Source of the DNA: an uncultured Collinsella sp.
Lineage (GTDB): Bacteria; Actinomycetota; Coriobacteriia; Coriobacteriales; Coriobacteriaceae
Direction: 5' to 3'
Assembly (NCBI GenBank): GCA_902470095.1
Contig: CABRFG010000035.1
Location: forward strand, 1-22,657
DNA: 22,657 nucleotides
Position 1 is the first letter of the stretch. Each line of letters opens with the position of its first letter. The translations under genes were made by a program, and so were the position numbers. Below, piece by piece: positions 7,538-15,250 of the stretch. A model generated the notes under the pieces. It made no database searches. It was given only the letters and a program-made list of their open reading frames with translations, and had not been told where the DNA came from.

Positions 7538-8956
7538 ATGTTTAGAGAAGATTTTTTATGGGGCGGGGCTCTGGCTGCAAACCAGTGCGAGGGAGGATGG
7601 AACGAAGGCGGTCGCGGTTTAGCCAATTCCGACATGCTGCCGTTTGGCGATCAACGCATGGACGTCATGCGGGGAGACCTTGATCCGCGTGCGTTGGCAC
7701 CCGACAGCTTCTATCCCGCTCGCAAGGGCATTGATTTTTACCATAGGTACAAGCAGGATATTGAACTGTTTGCCCAGATGGGTTTTAAATGCCTGCGCTT
7801 ATCAATCGCCTGGAGCCGCATTTTTCCCAAAGGAGACGAAGCCGAGCCCAATGAAGAAGGCCTTGCCTTTTACGAGGATGTTTTTAGGACGTGTCGCGCG
7901 CATGACATTGAGCCTTTGGTGACGCTCAACCACTATGATGTCCCCATGCATCTCGTCGATGCGTATGGCGGATGGCGCGATCGCAGGTTGGTCGACCTGT
8001 TCGAGCGATATTCGCGTACCGTGTTCGAGCGCTATCGGGGATTGGTCAATTATTGGCTGACCTTTAACGAGATCAACATCATGACGCAGGCGTGCTTTAT
8101 GGCGGCGGGGATCATCTTCGAGCAAGGGGAGAATCGCTATGCAACGGTTCACACGGCCGTGCACCATGTATTGGTTGCGAGCGCCCGTGCGGTCGGGGCG
8201 TGTCATGAACTGTGCCCTGGGGCGAAGATCGGTTGCATGCTCAACGCAGGTGTCTTCTATCCGGCTACATGTGATCCGGACGATGTGCTGGCTGCGCAGG
8301 CTGAGAATCGCAGCCATTACATGTTTACCGACGTCCAGGTGCGCGGTGCGTACCCGAGCTATGTTCTCAAGGAATACGCCCGCCATGGTTTTGAGGTGCC
8401 CTATCGGGATGATGACCGCGAAGTACTGGCTGCAAACCTGGTCGATTTCGTCTCGTTTTCGTATTACTCGACGCGCGTCGCAAAAGCGCATGCGGAAGGT
8501 CAGTTCGATTCGAACCTTCTTCGCTCGGCGCCTAATCCGTATCTAAAACAGGAGCCTTGGGGGAGGTTTATCGACCCCAAAGGGCTGCGCGTCACCATGA
8601 ATGAAATCTGGGATCGCTATCAAAAGCCGCTGTTCATCGTCGAAAACGGTTTGGGTGCTCCTGATGTGCCGGAAGATTCGGGTGAAATAGAAGACGACTA
8701 TCGAGTTGAATACCTGCGGGCCCACATCGAGGCGATGAGGGAGACCGTCGAGCTCGACGGGGTGGAACTCATGGGATATACCTGTTGGGGCCCGATCGAT
8801 TTGGTTTCGGTCGCCACAGGACAGATGCGTAAGCGCTACGGGTTTATCTATGTCGATCGAGACGATAGCGGTGCGGGCTCGTTTGAGAGACGTAAAAAGA
8901 AAAGCTTCGAATGGTACCGACGCGTAATAGCAAGCAATGGCGAAGACCTTGCGTAA
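7538..8956 (+). CDS. 6-phospho-beta-glucosidase, GH1 (beta-glucoside operon copy)
   Basis: This 472-residue cytoplasmic GH1 enzyme should hydrolyse 6-phospho-beta-glucosides delivered by the adjacent PTS permease to glucose 6-phosphate and an aglycone or glucose. The N-terminus FLWGGALAANQCEGG is typical of the family. The acid/base Glu178 is in TFNEIN and the nucleophile Glu369 is in IVENG. The late block MRKRYGFIYVDRDD, with Lys and Tyr after an upstream Ser, matches the phosphate-binding loop of 6-phospho enzymes (BglA type). The start at 7538 is set by GAAAGGA; an in-frame upstream ATG at 7409 would read through the intergenic hairpin and is rejected. Codon use is visibly more AT-tolerant than in the second GH1 gene at 17017, suggesting a different history for the operon. 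Confidence 0.92.
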   Translation: MFREDFLWGGALAANQCEGGWNEGGRGLANSDMLPFGDQRMDVMRGDLDPRALAPDSFYPARKGIDFYHRYKQDIELFAQMGFKCLRLSIAWSRIFPKGDEAEPNEEGLAFYEDVFRTCRAHDIEPLVTLNHYDVPMHLVDAYGGWRDRRLVDLFERYSRTVFERYRGLVNYWLTFNEINIMTQACFMAAGIIFEQGENRYATVHTAVHHVLVASARAVGACHELCPGAKIGCMLNAGVFYPATCDPDDVLAAQAENRSHYMFTDVQVRGAYPSYVLKEYARHGFEVPYRDDDREVLAANLVDFVSFSYYSTRVAKAHAEGQFDSNLLRSAPNPYLKQEPWGRFIDPKGLRVTMNEIWDRYQKPLFIVENGLGAPDVPEDSGEIEDDYRVEYLRAHIEAMRETVELDGVELMGYTCWGPIDLVSVATGQMRKRYGFIYVDRDDSGAGSFERRKKKSFEWYRRVIASNGEDLA

Positions 8957-9009
8957 TAACGTTAAGATGGACAAATGCGCCCGTTGGGGGAATAGTCGTG
9001 CCACTTCGC

Positions 9010-9077
9010 TTGACAACAGGCTAAACTAGCTATTAAACATTTACTATTCTGTTTAGATTGAATTTGCGGTCGTTTAG
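9010..9077 (+). promoter_or_regulatory. Promoter and GTTTA-box region upstream of the LacI-type regulator
   Basis: A perfect -35 TTGACA (9010-9015) is followed by TATTAA (9031-9036), a short 15-base spacing. Around it lie four related boxes: CTAAAC (9021-9026), TTAAAC (9033-9038), GTTTAG (9051-9056) and GTTTAG (9072-9077). The same TATTAAAC and GTTTA boxes recur before the isomerase operon, so the regulator may bind both regions and repress itself. The binding itself is inferred. Confidence 0.5.
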
Positions 9078-9138
9078 TTGCCGAGCCACGGGGCGGTCAA
9101 GCCACGATGCTCGGCCGCGACCGATGCTAGGGGGAACG

Positions 9139-10149
9139 ATGGCTAAAGCAAGCGTCCGCGAGATCAGCCGCATTACCGGCTTTTCGCCCGCAACCGTGTC
9201 CAACGCGCTCAACCGCAAGCGCAGCGTGAGCGAGGAGACCGCCAAGGTCATCCTGGAGTGCGCGCAGTCGCTTGGCTATCAGCAGTCGACGCAGCTCGAG
9301 AGCATCCAGTTTGTGCTTGCGCGCAAGACGGGCGCCATCCTGGACGAGAGCACCTTCCATCCCGCGGTCATCGAGGGCGTGGAGCGCCAGGCGCGTCGCC
9401 ACGGCATGAGCACGAGCTTTGTCTCGCTCGACTTTAGCGACCTGGACGCCGTGCGCCCGCAGGTCGAGGGCCTGATCGCCGACCCGTCGGCCGCCATCGT
9501 GCTGATGGGTACCGAGCTGGGCGAGGAGGACTACGCCCTGTTCGCCGACGCTGCCGCCCACCTGATTGTGCTCGACGGCTGGAGCGATCGCCAGTACTTC
9601 GATGCCGTGGTCATCGCCAACACCGATTCGGTGCTGCGTGCCGTGGATTACCTTATCGAGAAAGGCCACAGGCAAATCGGCTATCTGGCGGGCGACCTTC
9701 GGATCCGCAACTTTAAGGACCGCGAGCGCGGCTATCGCCAAGCGCTTGAGGACGCGGGCCTCGAGGCCAATCCGGCATGGCGTGTCACGTTGGGCACCAC
9801 GCTCGAGGGTGCCTATCGCGACATGGGCGTGTGGCTCGACAACGTCTCTCGCGACGATCTGCCGACGGCTTTCTTTGCCGAGAACGACGTGCTCGCCGTG
9901 GGTGCCATGCGCGCGTTCAACGAGCACGGTATTCGCGTGCCCGAGGATGTCTCGATCATCGGCTTTGACGACCTGTCTTTGGGCGCCTTCTCCAACCCGC
10001 CGCTCACCACGGTGCATGTTCCCAAGCACGAGGTGGGCGAGATCGCGGTGCGTCGCCTGGTGGGCAACATCCGCAACCCCAAGAGCTATACCTGCAAGAC
10101 GGCCGTGTCGACCTACTTTGTCGAGCGCCAGAGCGTGTGCGAGATCTAG
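9139..10149 (+). CDS. LacI/GalR-family transcriptional regulator
   Basis: This 336-residue regulator has an N-terminal LacI helix-turn-helix (about 5-24; VREISRITGFSPATVSNALN), a hinge region with EETAKVILECAQSLGY, and a periplasmic-binding-protein-like effector domain (about 60-330), including VIANTDSVLRAVDYLIEKGHRQIGYLAG and SIIGFDDLSLGAFSNPPLTTV. LacI-family proteins usually repress sugar catabolism genes until a sugar binds. The ATG at 9139 is preceded by AGGGGG; a longer in-frame start at 9058 lacks an SD and would place the helix-turn-helix (HTH) far from the N-terminus. It sits directly upstream of the isomerase/transketolase/kinase operon but is separated from it by a strong terminator, and GTTTA boxes occur before both. 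It is the likely regulator of that operon; the effector sugar is unknown. Confidence 0.92.
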   Translation: MAKASVREISRITGFSPATVSNALNRKRSVSEETAKVILECAQSLGYQQSTQLESIQFVLARKTGAILDESTFHPAVIEGVERQARRHGMSTSFVSLDFSDLDAVRPQVEGLIADPSAAIVLMGTELGEEDYALFADAAAHLIVLDGWSDRQYFDAVVIANTDSVLRAVDYLIEKGHRQIGYLAGDLRIRNFKDRERGYRQALEDAGLEANPAWRVTLGTTLEGAYRDMGVWLDNVSRDDLPTAFFAENDVLAVGAMRAFNEHGIRVPEDVSIIGFDDLSLGAFSNPPLTTVHVPKHEVGEIAVRRLVGNIRNPKSYTCKTAVSTYFVERQSVCEI

Positions 10150-10215
10150 GCGAAGAAAACGCCGGGGCGCAGGGCGGCAAAGCTCGCTAAGGCAGCCATA
10201 TCTAACGCTACTAAG

Positions 10216-10241
10216 AGAGGGTCCTTCGGGGCCCTCTTTTT
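10216..10241 (+). terminator. Rho-independent terminator after the LacI-type gene
   Basis: AGAGGGTCC (10216-10224) pairs with GGGCCCTCT (10229-10237) across a TTCG tetraloop, allowing one G-U pair, and is followed by a T-run. This is a textbook intrinsic terminator and separates the regulator transcript from the isomerase operon. Confidence 0.93.
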
Positions 10242-10263
10242 GTTTCCCTTGTATGTTCAGTTT

Positions 10264-10384
10264 GTTTACATACCGTTTAGGCTGATTTCTCTACCGTTTA
10301 CGGGACTTTCGCGCTAGACTATTAAACAAAAGAGTAAAACATTTAGTAAACAGAACAAAACGAAACATGCGTCTGTTTACTGAA
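10264..10384 (+). promoter_or_regulatory. Promoter/operator region of the isomerase-transketolase-kinase operon
   Basis: GTTTAC-type boxes occur at 10264-10269, 10275-10280 (GTTTAG), 10296-10301, 10322-10327 (TTAAAC), 10346-10351 (GTAAAC) and 10375-10380 (GTTTAC). The last two lie in a 13-base inverted repeat, TTTAGTAAACAGA (10342-10354) and TCTGTTTACTGAA (10372-10384), with one mismatch and centres exactly 30 bases apart. TATTAAAC (10320-10327) may hold the -10. The cluster suits the LacI-type protein encoded just upstream. Confidence 0.6.
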
Positions 10385-10407
10385 CATGTGATTAGGGGAG
10401 GACGTAC

Positions 10408-11808
10408 ATGGACAAGATCAAGCTCGGCTTTGTGCCAACGCGCCGCAGCATCTTTAGCGCGCCGGACGCAATCAAGTATCGCGGCCTGACGGCTGATCGC
10501 CTGCGCGAGATCGGCGTCGACATCGTGGATATCGACGACATCAATGACGAGGGCCTGCTGTTCGACGACAGCCACATTGAGCCTATCGTCAAGAAATTCC
10601 GCGCCGAGGGCGTCGATGGCATTATGCTGTGCCACGCCAACTTTGGCACCGAGTACGTTTGCGCTCGCCTTGCCCGCGAGCTCGGCCTGCCCGTGCTGCT
10701 GTGGGGCCCGCGCGACGAGCGCCCCGAGCCCGACGGCACGCGCCTGCGCGATAGCCAGTGCGGTCTGTTCGCCACCGGCAAGGTCCTGCGCCGCTTCCAG
10801 GTTCCCTTCACCTACATGACCAACTGCCGCCTGACCGACCCCGAGTTCGAGCGCGGCGTTTGGGACTTTTTGGCCGTTTGCAACGTGGTCAAGACCTTCA
10901 AGCACACCCGCATCCTGCAGATGGCCACCCGTCCATTCGACTTCTGGTCGACCATGTGCAACGAGGGCGAGCTGCTCGAGAAGTTCAACATCCAGCTTTC
11001 GCCTATCCCCATGACCGAACTTGTCCAGGCTGTGCGCGACGCCCAGGCCGACGAGCAGGCCATGGCCGCCATGCTTGCCCACATCAACGACAGCTTTGAG
11101 ATCTGCATCCCCGAGGACAAGGTCCCTGCGGTCGCCGGTCTTGCCATCGCCATGAAGCGCTTGGTCGAGAAGTATGGCTGCAACGCCGGTGCCATTCAGT
11201 GCTGGAACGCTCTGCAGGACGAGCTGGGCATTATGCCCTGCGCCGCCAACGCCATCCTCAACGAGATGGGCATTCCTATCGTATGCGAGACCGATATCCA
11301 CGGCGCCATCACCGCGCTGATGGTCGAGGCCGCCGACCTGGGCCGTCACCGCGGCATGTTCGCCGACTGGACCGTGCGCCATCCCGATAACGAGAACGGC
11401 GAGCTGCTGCAGCATTGCGGCCCCTGGCCCTGCAGCTGCGCGGCCGTCAAGCCCAAGCTCACCTACCCGCTGGCTTTCGATCACCCCGGCGCGCTGACGG
11501 CCGAGGCCAAGCACGGCGACCTCACCCTTGCCCGCTTTGACGGTGACAACGGCGAGTACTCGCTGCTACTGGGCAACGCCCGCGGCATCGACGGCCCGGC
11601 CGGCATGGGCACCTACCTGTGGGTCGAGGTCGACAACCTCAAGCGCCTCGAGGCCAAGATCGTCGAGGGTCCCTACATCCACCACTGCGTCGCCATTCAC
11701 GCCAACGTGGTGCCGGTGCTCTACGAGGCGTGCAAGTACATCGGCATTGCCCCCGACTTATACGACCCGATTGAAGAAGACGTCAAAGCCTACCTGCGAG
11801 GAGAGTAG
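10408..11808 (+). CDS. L-fucose/L-arabinose isomerase-family sugar isomerase
   Basis: This 466-residue protein looks like a member of the fucose/arabinose isomerase superfamily, enzymes that interconvert aldoses and ketoses with a divalent metal. The N-terminal half has the alternating alpha/beta pattern of these enzymes (KLGFVPTRR; GVDGIMLCHANFGTE; LGLPVLLWGPRDE). A CETDIHGA block at 293-300 and an HCGPWP block near 336 are the best candidates for metal and substrate ligands, by analogy to the Glu/Asp/His set of FucI. It is somewhat shorter than FucI (about 590) and close to divergent family members. The SD is AGGGGAGGA about 5 bases before the ATG. It is the first gene of a four-gene operon with a split transketolase and an FGGY kinase, so it should make the ketose that the kinase phosphorylates. 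The natural sugar is not shown by the sequence; D-apiose is one hypothesis. Confidence 0.82.
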   Translation: MDKIKLGFVPTRRSIFSAPDAIKYRGLTADRLREIGVDIVDIDDINDEGLLFDDSHIEPIVKKFRAEGVDGIMLCHANFGTEYVCARLARELGLPVLLWGPRDERPEPDGTRLRDSQCGLFATGKVLRRFQVPFTYMTNCRLTDPEFERGVWDFLAVCNVVKTFKHTRILQMATRPFDFWSTMCNEGELLEKFNIQLSPIPMTELVQAVRDAQADEQAMAAMLAHINDSFEICIPEDKVPAVAGLAIAMKRLVEKYGCNAGAIQCWNALQDELGIMPCAANAILNEMGIPIVCETDIHGAITALMVEAADLGRHRGMFADWTVRHPDNENGELLQHCGPWPCSCAAVKPKLTYPLAFDHPGALTAEAKHGDLTLARFDGDNGEYSLLLGNARGIDGPAGMGTYLWVEVDNLKRLEAKIVEGPYIHHCVAIHANVVPVLYEACKYIGIAPDLYDPIEEDVKAYLRGE

Positions 11809-11810
11809 AA

Positions 11811-12647
11811 ATGGCAACTATCGAAGAGCTTGAGTCCCTGCGTTGGGACCTTCGCCGCGATTGCGTCGATATCATCATGGCTGGCGCCGGCGGCCACATC
11901 GGCGGCGACATGTCGGTGATTGACGCCCTCATGACCCTCTATGCCAACCACCTCAACATTTCGCCCGAGACCGTCGACGATCCCAACCGCGACCGCTTCG
12001 TGCTCTCTAAGGGCCACGCCATGGAGGCTTACTACGCGGTACTCTGCCACGAGGGCTATCTTGACCTCGACGACGTCAAGGCCCGCTTCTCCAAGTTCGG
12101 CAGCCCCTACATCGGCCACCCCAACAACAAGCTCAAGGGCATCGAGATGAACTCGGGCTCGCTGGGTCACGGCCTGCCCGTGGCCGTGGGCATGGCGCTC
12201 GCCGGCAAGATGGACGGCCGCGACTATCGCGTCTACACCATCATGGGCGACGGCGAGCTTGCCGAGGGCTCGGTCTGGGAGGGCGCCATGAGCGGCGGCA
12301 ACTACCAGCTCGATAACCTGTGCGCGCTCGTGGACCGCAACCGCCTGCAGATCAGCGGTAGCACCGAGGACGTCATGAAGCAGGATTCGCAGGAGGAGCG
12401 CTGGGCCGCCTTCGGTTGGAACGTGTTGTCCATTCCGGGCAACGACGTCCGGGCCATCGACGCCGCGCTGACGCTTGCGGCCGAGACCTGCGGCAAGCCC
12501 ACGGTCATCATCCTCAACACGGTGAAGGGCTATGGCTCGCCTGTTATGGAGGACAAGGCCGCCTGGCATCATCACCTGCCCAATGATGAGGAATATGCCC
12601 AGATCATCGCCGATTTCGCTGCCCATAAGGAGGCCATCAATGGCTAA
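11811..12647 (+). CDS. Transketolase, N-terminal (thiamine-PP binding) subunit
   Basis: This 278-residue protein is the N-terminal half of a transketolase encoded as a separate subunit. It carries RDRFVLSKGHAMEAYY and GSLGHGLPVAVGMALA, then the thiamine diphosphate/magnesium motif beginning GDGE (146-149) and running to DNLCALVDRN. It is active only with the C-terminal subunit encoded immediately downstream. The stop of the isomerase and this ATG are 2 bases apart, with GGAGAG in the end of the isomerase gene as SD, so translation is coupled. Split transketolases are common in dedicated sugar pathways; in the D-apiose route a two-subunit enzyme acts on apulose 4-phosphate. A general pentose-phosphate role is the alternative. 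Confidence 0.93.
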   Translation: MATIEELESLRWDLRRDCVDIIMAGAGGHIGGDMSVIDALMTLYANHLNISPETVDDPNRDRFVLSKGHAMEAYYAVLCHEGYLDLDDVKARFSKFGSPYIGHPNNKLKGIEMNSGSLGHGLPVAVGMALAGKMDGRDYRVYTIMGDGELAEGSVWEGAMSGGNYQLDNLCALVDRNRLQISGSTEDVMKQDSQEERWAAFGWNVLSIPGNDVRAIDAALTLAAETCGKPTVIILNTVKGYGSPVMEDKAAWHHHLPNDEEYAQIIADFAAHKEAING

Positions 12648-13578
12648 CAAGATCGCCAATCGCAAGGTTATCTGCGACACGCTGCTCGAGGCCGCGAAGA
12701 CCGATAAGGATATCGTCGTCCTGTGCTCCGACTCCCGCGGCTCCGCATCGCTCACGCCGTTCTTTGATCAGTATCCCCAGCAGTCCGTCGAGGTCGGCAT
12801 TGCCGAGCAGGACCTGGTGAGCATCGCCGCCGGCATGGCTTCGTGCGGCAAGAAGGCCTGGGCCGCCTCGCCGGCGTCCTTTGTGACCACGCGCTCGTAT
12901 GAGCAGTGCAAGGTCGACGTCTCGTACTCCAACACCAACGTCAAGCTCATCGGCATTTCGGGCGGCGTGTCCTACGGCGCCTTGGGCATGAGCCATCACT
13001 CCGCGCAGGATATCGCCGCCATGAGCGCGATTCCCAACATGCGCGTGTATCTGCCGAGCGACCGCTTCCAGACCGCCGAGCTCGTGCGGGCCCTGGTCGC
13101 CGATAACAAACCGGCCTACATCCGCGTGGGCCGCAACCCGGTCGAGGACGTGTACACCGAGGACGAGTGCCCGTTCCAGATGGATCGCGCCACCTGGGTA
13201 CGCCGCGGCACCGATGTAGCGCTCGTCGCTACCGGCGAGATGGTCCGCCATGCCGTGGACGCTGCCGACCTGCTGGCCGAGCAGGGCATCTCGGCAACGG
13301 TACTCGACATGTACTGCGTCAAGCCGCTCGACGCCGAGGCCGTGATTGAGGCCGCCGGTGCCACGCGCGCCGTCGTGACCGTCGAGGAGCACAGCCCCTT
13401 CGGCGGTCTGGGCTCTATGGTCGCGCAGGTGGTGGGTGAGCATTGCCCGCGCCCGGTCAAGTGCCTCTCCCTGCCCGACGCGCCGGTCATCACCGGCACG
13501 AGCCCCGAGGTCTTTGCACACTACGGCCTGACGGGTGTCGGAATCGCCAAGACCGTTGCCGAATTCCTCGGCAACTAG
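12640..13578 (+). CDS. Transketolase, C-terminal (pyrimidine-binding) subunit
   Basis: This 312-residue protein is the C-terminal half of the split transketolase. VEVGIAEQDLVSIAAGMA carries the conserved Glu of the GIAEQ motif that activates thiamine diphosphate. GGVSYGALGMSHHSAQDIA follows, and the last third is the transketolase C-terminal domain (VALVATGEMVRHAVDAADLL...VVTVEEHSPFGGLGSMVA). The start at 12640 overlaps the end of the N-terminal subunit gene by 8 bases and uses AAGGAGG (12627-12633) inside that gene, so the two subunits are made together. An earlier in-frame start at 12532 would add residues encoded inside the upstream subunit and is rejected. Confidence 0.93.
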   Translation: MANKIANRKVICDTLLEAAKTDKDIVVLCSDSRGSASLTPFFDQYPQQSVEVGIAEQDLVSIAAGMASCGKKAWAASPASFVTTRSYEQCKVDVSYSNTNVKLIGISGGVSYGALGMSHHSAQDIAAMSAIPNMRVYLPSDRFQTAELVRALVADNKPAYIRVGRNPVEDVYTEDECPFQMDRATWVRRGTDVALVATGEMVRHAVDAADLLAEQGISATVLDMYCVKPLDAEAVIEAAGATRAVVTVEEHSPFGGLGSMVAQVVGEHCPRPVKCLSLPDAPVITGTSPEVFAHYGLTGVGIAKTVAEFLGN

Positions 13579-13594
13579 TAGAAACAGACGCTGC

Positions 13595-13695
13595 GCGGCC
13601 GCCAAGCACCGCACCTTGCCGTTCAAACCGTCGCTTGCGTACACAGAGTACACGGCGCTCCTCTTTCACGGCAATCTGCGGCACTTGACGGCCGC
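13595..13695. repeat. Long imperfect inverted repeat between transketolase and kinase genes
   Basis: The 28-base arms at 13595-13622 and 13668-13695 are reverse complements at 23 of 28 positions, around a 45-base loop that contains two GTACAC copies. The 171-base gap is unusual in an operon whose other genes touch or overlap. It could be an inserted palindromic element or an RNA structure tuning the kinase; no function is known to me. Confidence 0.6.
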
Positions 13696-13749
13696 TCGCT
13701 CCTTGTCCGTCAGGTCGTCTTCGATTTGACGGAAGGAATGGGAGAGTAC

Positions 13750-15240
13750 ATGAGCAAATACATCATCGGAATTGATCAATCCACGCAGGGCACCAAGGCG
13801 CTGCTGGTAGACGAGGGCGGCCATCTGATTCATCGTGCCGATCGCTCGCATCGCCAGATTGTCAACGAGGCCGGCTGGGTGAGCCATGATCCGGTCGAGA
13901 TTGCCGCCAATGTGCTGGCCGTGGCGCGTGCCGTGGTGGAGGAGACCGGGGTCGACCCGGCCGACATCGCCGGCATCGGCATCTCCAACCAGCGCGAGAC
14001 CACCGTTGCCTGGAACCGCATGACGGGCGAGCCGCTGTGCGACGCCGTGGTGTGGCAGTGCGCCCGCGCCCGCGGGCTGTGCGACAAGCTGGCCGCGCGC
14101 GAGGGTGTGGCCGAGCTGGTGCGCGACACGACGGGCCTGGTGCTCTCGCCCTACTATCCGGCGGGCAAGATGGCCTGGATCCTCGCGAACGTTCCCGCTG
14201 CTGCCGAGGCTGCCGCGGCAGGCGAGCTGTGTCTGGGCACCATTGATGCCTGGGTGGTCTGGACGCTCACGGGCGGCGCGGAGTTCCGCTGCGACTGGTC
14301 CAACGCCAGCCGCACGCAGCTCTTTGACCTGCGCCGTGGCTGCTGGAGCGAGCCGGTGTGCGAGGTCTTTGGCGTCGATGTGGCCTGCCTGCCGCAGGTG
14401 ACCGATTCCGATGGCCTGTTCGGCATGACGGACCTGGGCGGCTTTTTGCCGGCGCCCGTGCCCATTCACGGCGTGCTGGGCGACAGCCATGCGGCCTTGT
14501 TCGCGCAGGGCTGCCACAGCCGCGGCATGGCCAAGGCGACCTATGGCACCGGCAGCTCGGTCATGATGAACGTCGGCGACGAGTTCGTTGCCAGCTCGCA
14601 CGGGCTTTCGAGCTCGCTCGCATGGCGCATGGACGGTGTGACCGAGTACGTGCTCGAGGGCAACGTGAGCTACGCCGGCGCCGTCAAGACGTGGCTGCGC
14701 GACGATCTGGAGCTCATCAATAACCCCGAGGAGGTTACCGACCTGTGCTACGCCGCCAATCCGGCGAGCCGCGTCTACTTTGTGCCGGCGTTTACCGGTT
14801 TGGGCGCGCCGCACTGGGCGAGTGACGCCGAGGGCTGCGTCTTTGGCATGACGCGCACCACGGGTCGCGCGGAGTTCGTGAAGGCCGCCGACGAGTCGAT
14901 CGCCTATCAAATCTTTGACGTGATCGATGCGATGGTCGAGGATTCGGGCGCGGCGCTGGCCGAGCTTCGTGTTGACGGCGGCCCCACGCGCGACGCGTAC
15001 CTGATGCAGTTTGAGAGCGACTTGGTTGGCTCGCCCATCCGCATCGCGAGCAACGACGAGATGAGCGGTCTGGGTGCGGCCTGGGCCTGCGGTATTGCGC
15101 TGGACATGTACACGCGCGATGTCGTCGACGTCTACGGCGCCCGCGGCATCGTGGAGCCTGCCATGACCGCCGACGAGCGCGCCAAGAAGATCGCCGGCTG
15201 GCGTCACGCCGTGAAATCAACGATTGCCTACACAGCCTAG
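13750..15240 (+). CDS. FGGY-family carbohydrate kinase (glycerol-kinase-like)
   Basis: This 496-residue kinase of the FGGY family phosphorylates a sugar or polyol with ATP. The N-terminus YIIGIDQSTQGTKALLVD is the ATPase-fold phosphate loop, and GISNQRETTVAWNRMTGEPL is the glycerol-kinase-like substrate block. TGLGAPHWASDAEGCVFGMT and LRVDGGPTRDAYLMQF in the second half are also closest to glycerol kinases. GGAG at 13741-13744 sets the start, 5 bases before the ATG. The gene is last in the isomerase / split transketolase operon, so its substrate is probably the ketose made by the isomerase, not glycerol; no glycerol facilitator or glycerol-3-phosphate dehydrogenase is nearby. Apulose, xylulose or another ketose are possible. 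Confidence 0.88.
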   Translation: MSKYIIGIDQSTQGTKALLVDEGGHLIHRADRSHRQIVNEAGWVSHDPVEIAANVLAVARAVVEETGVDPADIAGIGISNQRETTVAWNRMTGEPLCDAVVWQCARARGLCDKLAAREGVAELVRDTTGLVLSPYYPAGKMAWILANVPAAAEAAAAGELCLGTIDAWVVWTLTGGAEFRCDWSNASRTQLFDLRRGCWSEPVCEVFGVDVACLPQVTDSDGLFGMTDLGGFLPAPVPIHGVLGDSHAALFAQGCHSRGMAKATYGTGSSVMMNVGDEFVASSHGLSSSLAWRMDGVTEYVLEGNVSYAGAVKTWLRDDLELINNPEEVTDLCYAANPASRVYFVPAFTGLGAPHWASDAEGCVFGMTRTTGRAEFVKAADESIAYQIFDVIDAMVEDSGAALAELRVDGGPTRDAYLMQFESDLVGSPIRIASNDEMSGLGAAWACGIALDMYTRDVVDVYGARGIVEPAMTADERAKKIAGWRHAVKSTIAYTA

Positions 15241-15250
15241 AATGGTTTTT

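Noticed and set aside
13666..15207. Long open frame of about 513 codons on the minus strand opposite the FGGY kinase gene
   Set aside because: It lies wholly antisense to a clear kinase gene. Its product is low-complexity in His, Arg, Ala and Gly with no domain, a common effect of GC-rich codon bias.
13750..15240. Calling the FGGY gene a glycerol kinase
   Set aside because: Several motifs are glycerol-kinase-like, but the operon partners are a sugar isomerase and transketolase, and no glycerol facilitator or glycerol-3-phosphate dehydrogenase is near. A sugar substrate is more likely.
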